Of a stretch of DNA of 64,000 bases, positions 1-9,212 are shown piece by piece (position 1 is the first letter of the stretch; the number at the start of each line of letters is the position of its first letter). Source of the DNA: Neoroseomonas alkaliterrae (lineage in GTDB: Bacteria; Pseudomonadota; Alphaproteobacteria; Acetobacterales; Acetobacteraceae). The notes beneath the pieces are model-generated. The model saw only the letters and a list, made by a program, of their open reading frames with translations. It was not told the origin of the DNA and did not search any database. The stretch is taken from positions 184,857 through 248,856 of the forward strand of contig NZ_JACIJE010000008.1 in NCBI RefSeq assembly GCF_014199195.1. Reading direction: 5' to 3'. The position numbers were made by a program, and so were the translations under genes.

Positions 1-451
1 CGCCGGCGAGCCCGTCGGCGCCGATCATCCCGCCGGAATAGGCCAGCACGCAGGCCGGGTCCGGCACGGCGCCGCGCAGCCCGGCCTCGAGCACGGTCAT
101 CGCGCCCTGGCTGAAGCCCATCAGCGCGACGCGGCGCATCGGCAGGGCGAGGCGCGCCGCCTCCGCCCCGACGAAGCGGCCGAGCGCGCCCGCCGCCGCC
201 CGCACCCCGGCCTCGAGCTGGGCGGAGGAGCGGTCCCACAGCGGGAACCATTGCCGCCCGAAGGGGATCCCCTCGCAGGCCTCGGGCGCATGGGGTGCGA
301 CGAAGAGCGCGCCGGGCACCGCCTCGGCCCAGAGCGCGGCGAGGTCGATCAGGTCGTTGCCGTCCGCGCCGAAGCCGTGCACCAGCACCACCAGCGCATC
401 CGGCGCGCCGCCCCGCAACGGGCCGTAGCGCGGGCCCTCCAGCACATCCAT
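1..451 (-). CDS. Carboxylesterase/phospholipase-family alpha/beta hydrolase (partial, C-terminus outside window)
   Basis: The first 150 codons of a serine hydrolase are visible; the gene runs off the left edge. It starts MDVLEGPRYGPL, has the early strand LVVLVHGFGADGNDL that supplies the oxyanion hole, and at about residue 115 the nucleophile elbow GFSQG (GxSxG). The stretch FGRQWFPLWD is typical of the carboxylesterase/phospholipase (YpfH/EstB-like) family, small cytosolic esterases acting on short-chain esters or lysophospholipids. The Asp and His of the triad lie outside the window. The start was set at the ATG at 449-451, just before the hydrophobic first strand. It is divergent from gluQ, with 51 bp between the starts. 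The family is clear; the substrate cannot be told. Confidence 0.85.
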   Translation of the reverse strand, partial: MDVLEGPRYGPLRGGAPDALVVLVHGFGADGNDLIDLAALWAEAVPGALFVAPHAPEACEGIPFGRQWFPLWDRSSAQLEAGVRAAAGALGRFVGAEAARLALPMRRVALMGFSQGAMTVLEAGLRGAVPDPACVLAYSGGMIGADGLAG

Positions 452-502
452 GCGCGATCCCCCTTGCCGGCCGCCGCACCCGCCCGCTACCGGGTGCGGC
501 GC

Positions 503-1354
503 ATGGGCGCAACCGCCATCGTCACCCGCTTCGCGCCGAGCCCGACCGGGCATCTGCATCTCGGCCACGCGCATTCGGCCCTCTTCGCCTGGCGCCGCGC
601 GCGCGAGGCGGGCGGGCGCTTCCTGCTGCGCATCGAGGACATAGACCCGCTGCGCTGCCGCCCCGAGTTCACCGAGGCCATCCTCGAGGATCTCGCCTGG
701 CTCGGCCTCGACTGGGATGGCGAGGTGCGCGTGCAGTCCGCGCATCTGCCCGAATACCGGCGCGCCCTCGATGCGCTCGCCGCGCGCGGGCTGCTCTATC
801 CCTGCTTCTGCACGCGCGCCGACATCGCGCGCGAGATCGCCGCCGCCGCCAGCGCGCCGCACGGGCCGGACGGGCCGCTCTATCCCGGCACCTGCCGCCG
901 GCTGTCCGCCGCCGAGCGCGCGGTGCGCCTTGCCGCCGGAGAGGCGCATGCGTTGCGCCTCGACATGGCGGCGGCGCTCGCGCTGCTGCCCGCGCCGCTG
1001 TCCTTCGCCGAGGGCGGCACGCGCATCGCCTGCGACCCGGCGCAGTTCGGCGATGCGGTGCTGGCGCGCAAGGACGTGCCGGCCTCCTACCACCTCTGCG
1101 TGACGCATGACGATGCGCTGCAGGGCATCACGCTGGTCACGCGCGGGGCGGATCTCAGGCCCGCCACGCATCTGCATCGCCTGCTGCAGCACCTGATGGG
1201 CTGGCCCGAGCCGGCCTATGCCCACCACCCGCTGATCACCGACGCCACCGGGCGGCGCCTTGCCAAGCGTGACCGCGCGGCGACGCTGCGCGACCTGCGC
1301 GCGGCCGGCCGCAGCCCGGCCGAGGTCCGCGCGCTTGCCGGCTGGCCCGATTAG
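503..1354 (+). CDS. gluQ: Glutamyl-queuosine tRNA(Asp) synthetase
   Basis: This 283-residue class I synthetase-like protein transfers glutamate to queuosine-34 of tRNA(Asp). It has FAPSPTGHLHLGHAHSA at residues 10-26 (HIGH-type signature HLGH), the acceptor-pocket sequence RIEDIDP, and a KMSKS-like loop reduced to LAKRD near the C-terminus. Cys101, Cys103, Tyr127 and Cys131 match the CxC...YxxxC zinc site of GluQ-RS. The anticodon-binding domain of true GluRS is absent, as expected for this paralogue. The reading frame is open far upstream, but the ATG at 503 directly precedes the family's N-terminal strand, so it was chosen over earlier starts. Confidence 0.94.
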   Translation: MGATAIVTRFAPSPTGHLHLGHAHSALFAWRRAREAGGRFLLRIEDIDPLRCRPEFTEAILEDLAWLGLDWDGEVRVQSAHLPEYRRALDALAARGLLYPCFCTRADIAREIAAAASAPHGPDGPLYPGTCRRLSAAERAVRLAAGEAHALRLDMAAALALLPAPLSFAEGGTRIACDPAQFGDAVLARKDVPASYHLCVTHDDALQGITLVTRGADLRPATHLHRLLQHLMGWPEPAYAHHPLITDATGRRLAKRDRAATLRDLRAAGRSPAEVRALAGWPD

Positions 1355-1503
1355 GCGCGCCCCATCCGCCCGGGCGCGCGCCGCGTGCCCCGCGCGACGA
1401 CGCTCCGGCGCATGCGCGCGCCATCGGGCGCTTCGATCGGCCCGCGCGCCGCGCGGCCGGAGGAGGAGGCCCGCGACAGCGCCATCCGCGGGATGGCCCG
1501 ACC

Positions 1504-2304
1504 CTAGCGCCCCTTGAACACCGGCCTGCGCTTCTCGTTGAAGGAGGCGATGCCCTCCCGCCGGTCCTCGGTGCCGACGAGCTGGTTGTAGCACTCCACC
1601 TCGAACCGCAGCGCCGTGCGGATGTCCATCTGCAGGCCGAAATGCATCGAGCGCTTGGCCTGCCGCACCGAGAGCGGCGCGTTGGCCGCGATGGTGCGCG
1701 CGGTGTCCATCACCGCCTCCCACAGCGCCTCGCGCGTGTCGAGGACGCGGTTGAGGATGCCCCAGTCGAGCGCCTCCTGCGCGGTGAAGGGGCGCGCGGT
1801 CAGGATGATCTCCTTCGCGCGGCGCTCGCCGACGATGCGCGGCAGGGTCTGCGTGCCGCCCGCGCCGGGCATGATCCCGATCGCCACTTCCGTCAGCGCG
1901 AAGCGCGCGCCGGCCACGCCATAGGCGAAGTCCGAGGCGAGCACCATCTCGAGCCCGCCCGCATAGGCATGGCCCGACACCGCGGCGATGATCGGTATCG
2001 GGCAATCGAGCTGCGCCCAGTAGGCGCGCTCGAAGATCTCGTGCTGGTGCCGCCAGGCGGCATCGGTCATGCCGTGGCGCTCCTTGAGGTCGCCACCGCC
2101 GCAGAAGGCCTTCTCCCCGGCCGCGGCGAAGACGATGCAGCGGATCTCGCCCGGCTCGGCGGTCACGCCGGTCCAGACCGCGTGCAGGTCGCGACCCATC
2201 TGCGTGTTCAGCGCGTTCGAGACATGCGGGCGGTTCAGCCGCACCACCAGGATGTGGGGCTCGGGCGCTTCGAGCTGCAGGGTCTCGTACGGCTTCAGGT
2301 CCAT
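1504..2304 (-). CDS. Enoyl-CoA hydratase/isomerase family protein
   Basis: A 266-residue crotonase-fold protein. The oxyanion-hole segment FCGGGDLKERHG lies at about residues 67-78. The two catalytic glutamates of enoyl-CoA hydratase are both present: Glu119 in GHAYAGGLEMV and Glu139 in ARFALTEVAIGIMPGAGGT. It should therefore hydrate trans-2-enoyl-CoA in fatty-acid or aromatic catabolism. It is convergent with gluQ and divergent from the NADP oxidoreductase at 2406, so it appears to be a single gene. The specific pathway (short-chain beta-oxidation or phenylacetate/terpenoid breakdown) is not given by context. Confidence 0.9.
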   Translation of the reverse strand: MDLKPYETLQLEAPEPHILVVRLNRPHVSNALNTQMGRDLHAVWTGVTAEPGEIRCIVFAAAGEKAFCGGGDLKERHGMTDAAWRHQHEIFERAYWAQLDCPIPIIAAVSGHAYAGGLEMVLASDFAYGVAGARFALTEVAIGIMPGAGGTQTLPRIVGERRAKEIILTARPFTAQEALDWGILNRVLDTREALWEAVMDTARTIAANAPLSVRQAKRSMHFGLQMDIRTALRFEVECYNQLVGTEDRREGIASFNEKRRPVFKGR

Positions 2305-2405
2305 GGCGGGTCTCCCTCCGGCATCCGGCTGCGGACCCTGCGCGGAACCGGCCCGCCTGTCAGCCCCCGCCCGCGCATGGCATACCTGCCGCCCAGGAGG
2401 ACGCC

Positions 2406-3425
2406 ATGCCCGAGACCAACCTGCAGATCCTGCTCAGACGCCGCCCCGTCGGCGCGCCGGTGCCCGAGGATTTCGAGATCGTGGAAACCCCCGTGCCCGA
2501 GCCCGGCGAGGGCCAGGTGCTGGTGCGCGCCCGCTACCTCTCGCTCGACCCCTACATGCGCGGGCGCATGTCGGATGCGAAATCCTACGCCAAGCCGGTC
2601 GCCCTCGGCGCGGTGATGGAGGGCCAGACGGCGGGCGAGGTCGTCGCCTCGCGCCATCCGGGCTTCAGGCCGGGCGACATCGTGCTCGGCGGCTATGGCT
2701 GGCAGCGCTTCTCGGTGGTCGGGCCGGAGCGGCTGTTCAAGGTGCCGGAGCACGACCCGCCGCTGTCCACCAGCCTCGGCGTGCTCGGCATGCCGGGGCT
2801 GACGGCCTGGGTCGGCCTCGAGGACATCGGCCAGCCCAAGGCGGGCGAGACCGTTGTCGTCTCCGCCGCCTCCGGCGCGGTGGGCCAGGTGGTCGGGCAG
2901 ATCGCGAAGATCCGCGGCTGCAAGGTGGTCGGCATCGCCGGCAGCAAGGCCAAGTGCGACTTCGTGGTGCGGGAACTCGGCTTCGACGCCTGCCTCGACC
3001 ATCATGGCGACCTCGACGCCCAGCTCGACGCGGCGGTGCCGGAGGGCATCGACGTCTATTGGGAGAATGTCGGCGGCAAGGTTCAGGCCGCGGTCTTCCC
3101 CCGCTTTCGCGACTTCGGCCGCATGGTGATGTGCGGCATGATCGCCCAGTACAACGAGGCCCCCGGCGCGGATGCCGCCGGCGCGCCGCCCGGGCCCAAT
3201 CTCGGCCCCGTGGTGCGCAAGCGGCTGCGCATCCAGGGCTTCATCGTCAGCGACACCGGTTGGCCGCGCTACGGCGCCTTCCGCGCGCAGATGGAGGGCT
3301 GGATCCGCGAGGGCCGCATCCGCTGGCGGGAGGATGTGGTGCATGGCCTCGCCAAGGCCCCGGAAGCCTTCATCGGCCTGCTGCAGGGGCGGAACTTCGG
3401 CAAGCTGGTGGTGGCGGTGGACTGA
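2406..3425 (+). CDS. MDR-superfamily NADP-dependent oxidoreductase (CurA-like)
   Basis: This 339-residue zinc-independent medium-chain reductase is of the leukotriene B4 12-hydroxydehydrogenase/curcumin reductase type, which reduces alpha,beta-unsaturated ketones with NADPH. The family signatures LSLDPYMRGRM (about residues 46-56) and GAVMEGQTAGEVV are present. The Rossmann loop AASGAVGQVVGQIAK sits near residues 153-167, followed by a basic NADP-binding patch (GSKAKCDFV). No catalytic-zinc cysteines are seen. An AGGAGGACGCC ribosome-binding site lies just before the ATG. It is divergent from the enoyl-CoA hydratase, and the roughly 100 bp between them probably holds both promoters. Confidence 0.9.
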   Translation: MPETNLQILLRRRPVGAPVPEDFEIVETPVPEPGEGQVLVRARYLSLDPYMRGRMSDAKSYAKPVALGAVMEGQTAGEVVASRHPGFRPGDIVLGGYGWQRFSVVGPERLFKVPEHDPPLSTSLGVLGMPGLTAWVGLEDIGQPKAGETVVVSAASGAVGQVVGQIAKIRGCKVVGIAGSKAKCDFVVRELGFDACLDHHGDLDAQLDAAVPEGIDVYWENVGGKVQAAVFPRFRDFGRMVMCGMIAQYNEAPGADAAGAPPGPNLGPVVRKRLRIQGFIVSDTGWPRYGAFRAQMEGWIREGRIRWREDVVHGLAKAPEAFIGLLQGRNFGKLVVAVD

Positions 3426-3544
3426 CACGGGGGCGGAAGGCGCCGCCCGCCGAATGACGTTGCGCAACCGGACAACGCGCGGGATTCTCCGGTCATGACA
3501 AGGCCACCGGGTCAGCCGGCGGGGCAGAGCCAGGCTCCGGCCCC

Positions 3545-5581
3545 ATGAACGAACTCGCCAGCAGGCCGCAAGCGGCCGCCGCCGAGCGGCCGGAGGCTGC
3601 GCGCCGGCCCGTTGCCGCGCGGCTCGTCGTCCTCATCGCCGGGGCGGTGCTGCTGCCCGCGCTGATCCTGATGGTCGCGGGCTGGGCCTCCTGGCGCGGC
3701 ACCTGGGCCGAGGCCGGGCGCGAACTCGCGCGCGCGGCGGAGATCAACGCCGAATACGCGGAACGCCTGGTGGAGGGCCATGCGCGCGTCGCCGCCCGCA
3801 TCGCCGAGAGCCTCGCCGTTCACGACGATGCCGCGCTGCGGGCCGTGGGCACCGAACTGCGCGAGAGCATCGCGCGCTTCATCGGCGAGTTGCCGCTGGT
3901 GCGCGGCGCGGTCGTGCTCGATGCCGTGGGCGACGTGCTGCTGCTCACCGGCGAGGCCGAGGCCGGATGGACCCGCGCGCCCGTCGGAACCTATGCGGCC
4001 ATGCTGCGGGAGGCGCAGCCGGGGCGCGTGCTGCTCGGCGCCGCCTACCGGCCGCCGGGCTTCAACGGGCCGCTGCTGCCGCTCGGCCAGCGCGATCCGG
4101 TGCGCGGGCGGGCGGTGATCCTGCTCCTCGACGGTGCCCGGATCGGCACGGCGCTCGGCCGCAATGTGGGCGGGGAGGACGATTCCGCGGCGCTGCTGCG
4201 CACGGATGGCGCCATCCTCGCGCGGCATCCGGGCTTCGCCGATCCGCCGCCGCCGCTGGCGCCGGACCGCCCGCTGATGGCCGCGCTCGGCGCGGGTCTT
4301 GCCGCGGGCACGATCGAGGGCACGACGCCGCGCGATGGCGCGCCGGTGCTGGTCGCCTTCCGGCGCGTGGAGGGCGCGCCGCAACTCGCCGTCGCGGTCA
4401 GCCGCCGCCGCGCGGCGATCGCCGCGCAGTGGCGCACGGCCATGCTGCCGGTGCTCGGCATCGGCCTTCCCGCGATCCTCGGGCTGCTCGGCCTCGCGCT
4501 CGTGGTCCGGCGGCAGCAGCGGACGCTCGAACTGGCGCTGGCCGGGCTCGAGCAGCGCGTCGCCGAGCGCACCGCCTCCCTGCAGGAAGGCGAGGACCGC
4601 CTGCGCGTGGCGATCGAGGCGGGGCGCTTCGGCACCTGGGAGACCGATGCGCGCACCGGCATGACGACCCGGTCGCCGCGTGCGCTCGAGATCTTCGGCC
4701 TGCCGCCCGACCAGGCGGTGGGGCCTGCCTCCGACTGGGCGGCGCGCATCCATCCGGCCGACCGCGAGCGCGTGCTCGCCGCCTGGGAGAGGCTGCTCGC
4801 CGGGCGCGCGCCGAACTACCGCGAGGAGTATCGCTTCCGCGGCCCCGATGGCGGCTGGCGCTGGCTCGAAAGCACGGCGGCGGTGGTGCGCGCCGACCCG
4901 GTGACCGGCCTGCCCATCCGCTGCGCCGGCACGGTGCAGGACTTCACCGACCGCCACGAGGCCGAGGCGCGGCGGGAACTGCTGACGCAGGAGGTGAACC
5001 ACCGCGCGCGCAACACCCTCGCCATCGTGCAGGCCATCCTGCGCCTGACGCGGGCCGCAAGCCCCGCGGAGTTCGCGCGGCTGGTGGAAGGCCGCGTCGC
5101 CGCGCTCGCGCGCGCCCAGGCGCTGCTGGCCGCCGAGCGCTGGACCGGCGCGCCGCTCGAGACGCTGCTGAGCGACGAGATGGCGCCCTATGGCGGCGGC
5201 GACGAGGTGTACCGCCCGGGCGAGAACCGCTTCGCCCTCGACGGCCCGCCGCTGCGCGTCCGCGCCGAGGCGGTGCAGGCGCTCGGCATGGTGTTCCACG
5301 AACTCGCGACCAATGCGGCGAAGCACGGCGCGCTGTCGGTGCCCGAGGGGCGCGTCTCGGTGACCTGGCGCGTGGACGAGGCGGCCGGGCTGCTGCGCAT
5401 CCGCTGGTCCGAGACGGGCGGGCCGGTGCCGAGCCTGCCGAAGCACCGCGGCGTCGGCTCGCGCGTGATCGAGGCGACGATCAACGGCCAGCTCGGCGGG
5501 GCGGTGGAGCGGCGCTGGCCCGAGCAGGGGCTGGTCTGCGAGATCGCGCTGCCGCTGGCCAAGACGCGCGCGCCCGGCTGA
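3545..5581 (+). CDS. Membrane-bound HWE-family sensor histidine kinase with PAS domain
   Basis: A 678-residue sensor kinase. A first membrane helix (about residues 28-50) and a second near 300-320 flank a periplasmic sensor region. A short coiled linker follows (residues about 322-345), then a PAS domain with PAC (about 345-475). The H-box EVNHRARNTLAIVQAI near residue 485 is the HWE/HisKA_2 type. The N-box FHELATNAAKHGALS (about 585) has the family's extra His, and the WxE motif (RIRWSETGGP, about 620) is present. HWE kinases typically signal through a response regulator to general stress or light responses; no regulator gene is adjacent. The C-terminal ATPase domain is complete. Confidence 0.92.
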   Translation: MNELASRPQAAAAERPEAARRPVAARLVVLIAGAVLLPALILMVAGWASWRGTWAEAGRELARAAEINAEYAERLVEGHARVAARIAESLAVHDDAALRAVGTELRESIARFIGELPLVRGAVVLDAVGDVLLLTGEAEAGWTRAPVGTYAAMLREAQPGRVLLGAAYRPPGFNGPLLPLGQRDPVRGRAVILLLDGARIGTALGRNVGGEDDSAALLRTDGAILARHPGFADPPPPLAPDRPLMAALGAGLAAGTIEGTTPRDGAPVLVAFRRVEGAPQLAVAVSRRRAAIAAQWRTAMLPVLGIGLPAILGLLGLALVVRRQQRTLELALAGLEQRVAERTASLQEGEDRLRVAIEAGRFGTWETDARTGMTTRSPRALEIFGLPPDQAVGPASDWAARIHPADRERVLAAWERLLAGRAPNYREEYRFRGPDGGWRWLESTAAVVRADPVTGLPIRCAGTVQDFTDRHEAEARRELLTQEVNHRARNTLAIVQAILRLTRAASPAEFARLVEGRVAALARAQALLAAERWTGAPLETLLSDEMAPYGGGDEVYRPGENRFALDGPPLRVRAEAVQALGMVFHELATNAAKHGALSVPEGRVSVTWRVDEAAGLLRIRWSETGGPVPSLPKHRGVGSRVIEATINGQLGGAVERRWPEQGLVCEIALPLAKTRAPG

Positions 5582-5736
5582 ACGCGGGGCGGCGGCGATG
5601 CGCGCCGATCCGCCCGGCGCGGACCGCCTTGCGCCATGCGTCTCATGCCGCCCGGATGACGCGGCGCTCTTCGTGTGCCGCGCTGCGACGCCGGCTTCGC
5701 CCCGGCAGCGCCGTGCGCGAGGCGCGCCGGCGGCCG

Positions 5737-6804
5737 TCAGTCCGCCGCGGCGCGCGCCGCCGGCGCGGCGAAGCGCGGCGCGACAGCCTCCATGAACAGG
5801 CGGATCGAGCGCGCGGCGGTCCCGGCATCCATCGGGCCGAGGCGGAAGGAACAGATCACGCCGCCCACGCCCGTCGCCTCGATCTCGGCCATCCGCGCCG
5901 CCACCGTCTCCGGCGAGCCGGCGATCAGCGCGAGCTCCGCCTGCGCGCGCGCGGGCGGCGCGTCCTCCTTCCTCATGATGATGCCCTGCTCGACGTAGAT
6001 GCGCTCGCGCAGCGCCTTGCGGTGCTCCTGCATCGCCTCGAAGGCGGGGATGCCGATGCGGCGCGCCTCCTCGTCCGTCTCGGCGACGACGACGTTCCGC
6101 CACACCCAGGATTCCTCCATGCAGCGCGCGACATGCGCGGCATCGAAGCCCGCCTCCGCCATCGCCGCGCGATAGGCCGCGAGGCGCTTCGCCGTGGTCT
6201 CGTTCGACTGCACGTTCATCAGGAAGGGCAGGCCGCGGCGCGCGAGATGCAGCGCGCCCTGTTCCGAGGACGCCGCGCGGATCACGAAGGGATGCGGCCT
6301 GGTGTAGGGGGTGGGGCGCAGGCGCGGAACCTTCAGCGTCCAGTGCTTGCCCTGATGCGTGAAGCCCTCCGGGCTGGTCCAGGCCTTGAGCATGATGCCC
6401 TCGGCCTCCTCGTAGCGTTCGAGCGCCTCCTCGTGCGGGATGCCGTAGCCCTGGTACTCGTAGACATTGTAGGCCGTGCCGCGGCCGAGGCCGACGACGA
6501 GCCGCCCTTTGCCGAGGTTGTCGAGCAGCGCCAGCTGCTCGGCGAGCCGCGTCGGGTGGTGCAGCGAGACCTGCGCGACCGCGAAGCCGACCTTGATCCG
6601 CTTCGTCGCGGCCAGCACCGCGGCGGCGAAGGTCACCGGGTCCACATAGGCGCAGTTGCCGTCGAAGTGATGCTCGGCGAGCCACAGCACCTCGACGCCG
6701 AGCTCGTCGCACAGCCGTGCTTCCGCGAGGCTGTCGGCGATCACCTCGGCGTCGCGGTCAGGGTCGCGGCTTTCGGGAAAGAGGAAGTTGCTGAAGCGCA
6801 GCAT
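5737..6804 (-). CDS. LLM-class flavin-dependent (luciferase-like) oxidoreductase
   Basis: A 355-residue bacterial-luciferase-fold monooxygenase. Typical elements are the N-terminal strand LRFSNFLFP, the AEHHFDGNCAY loop around residues 44-54, VGFAVAQVSLHHPTRLAEQLALLD and GRLVVGLGRGTA. These enzymes use FMNH2 or F420 to oxidise small organic substrates. It lies 93 bp downstream of an SDR and a ThDP enzyme in the same orientation, suggesting an operon in which the three act on one substrate. There is no direct substrate clue. Length and motifs are normal for the family. Confidence 0.88.
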   Translation of the reverse strand: MLRFSNFLFPESRDPDRDAEVIADSLAEARLCDELGVEVLWLAEHHFDGNCAYVDPVTFAAAVLAATKRIKVGFAVAQVSLHHPTRLAEQLALLDNLGKGRLVVGLGRGTAYNVYEYQGYGIPHEEALERYEEAEGIMLKAWTSPEGFTHQGKHWTLKVPRLRPTPYTRPHPFVIRAASSEQGALHLARRGLPFLMNVQSNETTAKRLAAYRAAMAEAGFDAAHVARCMEESWVWRNVVVAETDEEARRIGIPAFEAMQEHRKALRERIYVEQGIIMRKEDAPPARAQAELALIAGSPETVAARMAEIEATGVGGVICSFRLGPMDAGTAARSIRLFMEAVAPRFAAPAARAAAD

Positions 6805-6897
6805 CCGGCCTGCTCCGCGGTTGACCAGGGCAGCCTAGCGGATCGGCGCCTCCGCGGCGACCATGCGGGCCGTCACCGCCGCGGCGCGCCCGCGCGC

Positions 6898-7671
6898 TCA
6901 CGCGCGGAACATCCCCCCGCCATCCACGTCCACCACGGTGCCGTTCACGTAGTGCCCGCGCGGGGAGGCAAGGAACACCGCGAGGTCGGCGATCTCTCCC
7001 GGCTCGATCGGGCGGCCGAAGGGCAGGTCGGTCAGCGTCTCGGCCCAGCGTTCCTCGTCGCCGAAGCGCAGCTTCGCGTTGGTGCGCGCCTGGGTGAGCA
7101 TCCGCTCCGTCCTGGTCACGGCCGGGTTGATGCCGACGACCTTCACGTTGTTCGCCTGCGCCGCGGCGCCGAGCGCCTGCGTGAAGGCGATCAGCGCGGC
7201 ATTGCCCGCCCCGCCCGCGATGTAGCCCGCGCGCGGCGCTCGGCCCGCCATGCCGATGATGTTGACGATGACGCCGGATTTCCGCGCCTCCATCGCCGGC
7301 AGGTAGAGCTGGCACATGTGGATGTAGCCGATCACCTTGAGGTCCCATGCCGCCTTCCAGGCCGCGATCGGGATGTCCTGCAGGCGGCCGGCGGGGATCG
7401 CGCCGGCGTTGTTCACCAGGATGTCCATGTCGGGGAAGGCGGCGTGCAGGCGCTCGCGCTCCGCCTCGCGCGAGAGGTCGGCGGCCAGGGTCTCGACGCG
7501 CACCTGCGCCTTGGCGCGCACCTGGTCGGCAGCGGCGGCGAGCGCCGCGCCGTCGCGGGCCGAGAGCACGACGTCGCAGCCCTCCGCCGCGAAGGCCTCG
7601 GCGCAGGCGAGGCCGATGCCCTTCGAGCCGCCCGTGACCAGCACGCGCCGTCCGCGCAGGTGCATCTCCAT
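6898..7671 (-). CDS. SDR-family protein lacking the catalytic Ser/Tyr/Lys
   Basis: A 257-residue classical short-chain dehydrogenase fold. The cofactor loop VTGGSKGIGLA lies at about residues 12-22 and the NNAGA motif near 90. The active site is degenerate: the usual Ser strand reads NIIGMAG, and the YxxxK motif is replaced by GGAGN within GYIAGGAGNAALIAF, so Ser, Tyr and Lys are all missing. It begins 2 bp after the stop of the ThDP enzyme, so the two are co-transcribed and probably translationally coupled. Of two neighbouring ATGs the first was chosen (MEMHLRG). It may bind a dinucleotide or act as a partner protein rather than as a normal dehydrogenase. Confidence 0.88.
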   Translation of the reverse strand: MEMHLRGRRVLVTGGSKGIGLACAEAFAAEGCDVVLSARDGAALAAAADQVRAKAQVRVETLAADLSREAERERLHAAFPDMDILVNNAGAIPAGRLQDIPIAAWKAAWDLKVIGYIHMCQLYLPAMEARKSGVIVNIIGMAGRAPRAGYIAGGAGNAALIAFTQALGAAAQANNVKVVGINPAVTRTERMLTQARTNAKLRFGDEERWAETLTDLPFGRPIEPGEIADLAVFLASPRGHYVNGTVVDVDGGGMFRA

Positions 7672-7673
7672 GC

Positions 7674-9212
7674 TCAGATCACCAGCTCGATCAGGAACGG
7701 CCCCGGCCGCGCGAAGGACTGCGCCATCAGGTCGCCCGCCTGGTCGAGCGTCGTCGCCTGCGCCGCCTCGACGCCCATTGCCTCGGCCATCTTCACCCAG
7801 CCAATGTCGGGGTTGCCGAGGTCGAGCATGTTCATCGCCGTCGGCCCCGGATTGGCGCCGACATTCTGATACTCGCCGAGCAGGATCTGGTACTTGCGGT
7901 TGGACAGGATCACGGTCGTCACCGGCAGCCGCTCGCGCGCCTGCGTCCAGAGCGCCTGCACCGTGTACATCGCCGAGCCGTCGGCCTGCAGGTTGATCAC
8001 CCGCCGCCCGCCGCCGCCGATCGCCGCGCCCGTGGCCAGCGGCAGGCCGCAGCCGATCGCCCCGCCCGTGATCTGCAGCCAGTCGTGCCTCGGCGCGGCG
8101 AAGGTCTCGGGGAAGAAGCCGCGGCCGAAGGAGACGCTCTCGTCGGCGATGATCGCCTCCTCCGGCATCAGCGCCGCGACGGTGCGGGCGAGGCCCTCGG
8201 GGCTCGGCGCGCCGCGCGCGCGCTCGGGGCGCGGGCCGACATCGGGCATCGGGATGGCGGGCGCGCCCAACTCCTCGCACAGCGCGGCGAGCGCGGCCTC
8301 GGCATCCTGCTCGAAGCGCGTCAGCACATGCACCTGCGCGGTTTCCGGGTAGTGCTTCGAAGGCTTGCCCGGATAGGCGAAGAAGCCGACCGGCGCCTTG
8401 GCGTTCACCAGCACCAGGTGCTCGACCCATTCCAGCGCCTTGATCGCGACATCGGCCGGATAGGGCACGCGCTCGAGCGGCAGGCGCCCCTGGCCGCGCT
8501 GGGTCCGACCGTTCGAGCCCTCGGCCATCAGCCGGTGGCCGGTCGCCTGCGCGGCGCGCCAGGCATAGGCCTGCGCGCCTTCGCGCAGCGCCTTGCCGCC
8601 GAGCAGGATCAGCACGTTCTTCTTCTCGCGCAGGATGCGCGCAACGTTGCGGACCACATGCGGGTCGGCCGGCTGCGGGTGGGGCACGGGCAGGGGCTTG
8701 GCCACCACGCCGCCCTCGTCCCAGCAGGTGTCCGAGGGCAGGATCATGGTCGCGATCTGCCCGGGCGAAGTCATGGCCGCCTGCACCGCCGCCGCGGCGT
8801 CCGCCCCGACATCGGCGGCGCGGGTCGAGGTCCGCATCCAGTGCGAGACCCCGCGCGCCCAGCCTTCGGTATCGGCCGTCAGGGGTGCGTCGAAGGGCCG
8901 GTGATAGGTCGCCTGGTCGCCCACGCAGTTCACGATGCCCGAGCGCGCGCGCCGCGCGTTGTGCAGGTTGGCGAGGCCGTTGGCGAGGCCCGGCCCGCAA
9001 TGCAGCAGCGTCGCGGCAGGCTTGCCGGTCATGCGCCAGTAGCCGTCCGCCATGCCGGTGACGACGTTCTCCTGCAGGCCGAGCACGCACTTCATCCCGG
9101 GGATGCGGTCCAGGGCGGCGACGAAATGCATCTCGCTCGTGCCGGGATTGGCGAAGCACACCTCGACCCCGCAACCCAGAAGTGTATGGACCAGGCTTTC
9201 CGCACCGTTCAC
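7674..9212 (-). CDS. Thiamine-diphosphate-dependent enzyme, acetolactate synthase/benzoylformate decarboxylase type
   Basis: A 512-residue three-domain ThDP enzyme. The N-terminal Pyr domain starts NGAESLVHTLLGCGVEVCFANPG and carries the activating glutamate in GLQENVVTGMADGYWR (about residue 53). The C-terminal PP domain has the cofactor motif LQADGSAMYT followed by SNRKYQ. Members listed as acetolactate-synthase-like decarboxylate or ligate 2-oxo acids. No regulatory small subunit is adjacent, which argues against a biosynthetic IlvB role. The start is a GTG at 9210-9212, because the first strand begins directly there and the longer frame is not protein-like. It heads the ThDP-SDR-LLM operon and is divergent from the spermidine-synthase fusion. 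Confidence 0.87.
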   Translation of the reverse strand: MNGAESLVHTLLGCGVEVCFANPGTSEMHFVAALDRIPGMKCVLGLQENVVTGMADGYWRMTGKPAATLLHCGPGLANGLANLHNARRARSGIVNCVGDQATYHRPFDAPLTADTEGWARGVSHWMRTSTRAADVGADAAAAVQAAMTSPGQIATMILPSDTCWDEGGVVAKPLPVPHPQPADPHVVRNVARILREKKNVLILLGGKALREGAQAYAWRAAQATGHRLMAEGSNGRTQRGQGRLPLERVPYPADVAIKALEWVEHLVLVNAKAPVGFFAYPGKPSKHYPETAQVHVLTRFEQDAEAALAALCEELGAPAIPMPDVGPRPERARGAPSPEGLARTVAALMPEEAIIADESVSFGRGFFPETFAAPRHDWLQITGGAIGCGLPLATGAAIGGGGRRVINLQADGSAMYTVQALWTQARERLPVTTVILSNRKYQILLGEYQNVGANPGPTAMNMLDLGNPDIGWVKMAEAMGVEAAQATTLDQAGDLMAQSFARPGPFLIELVI

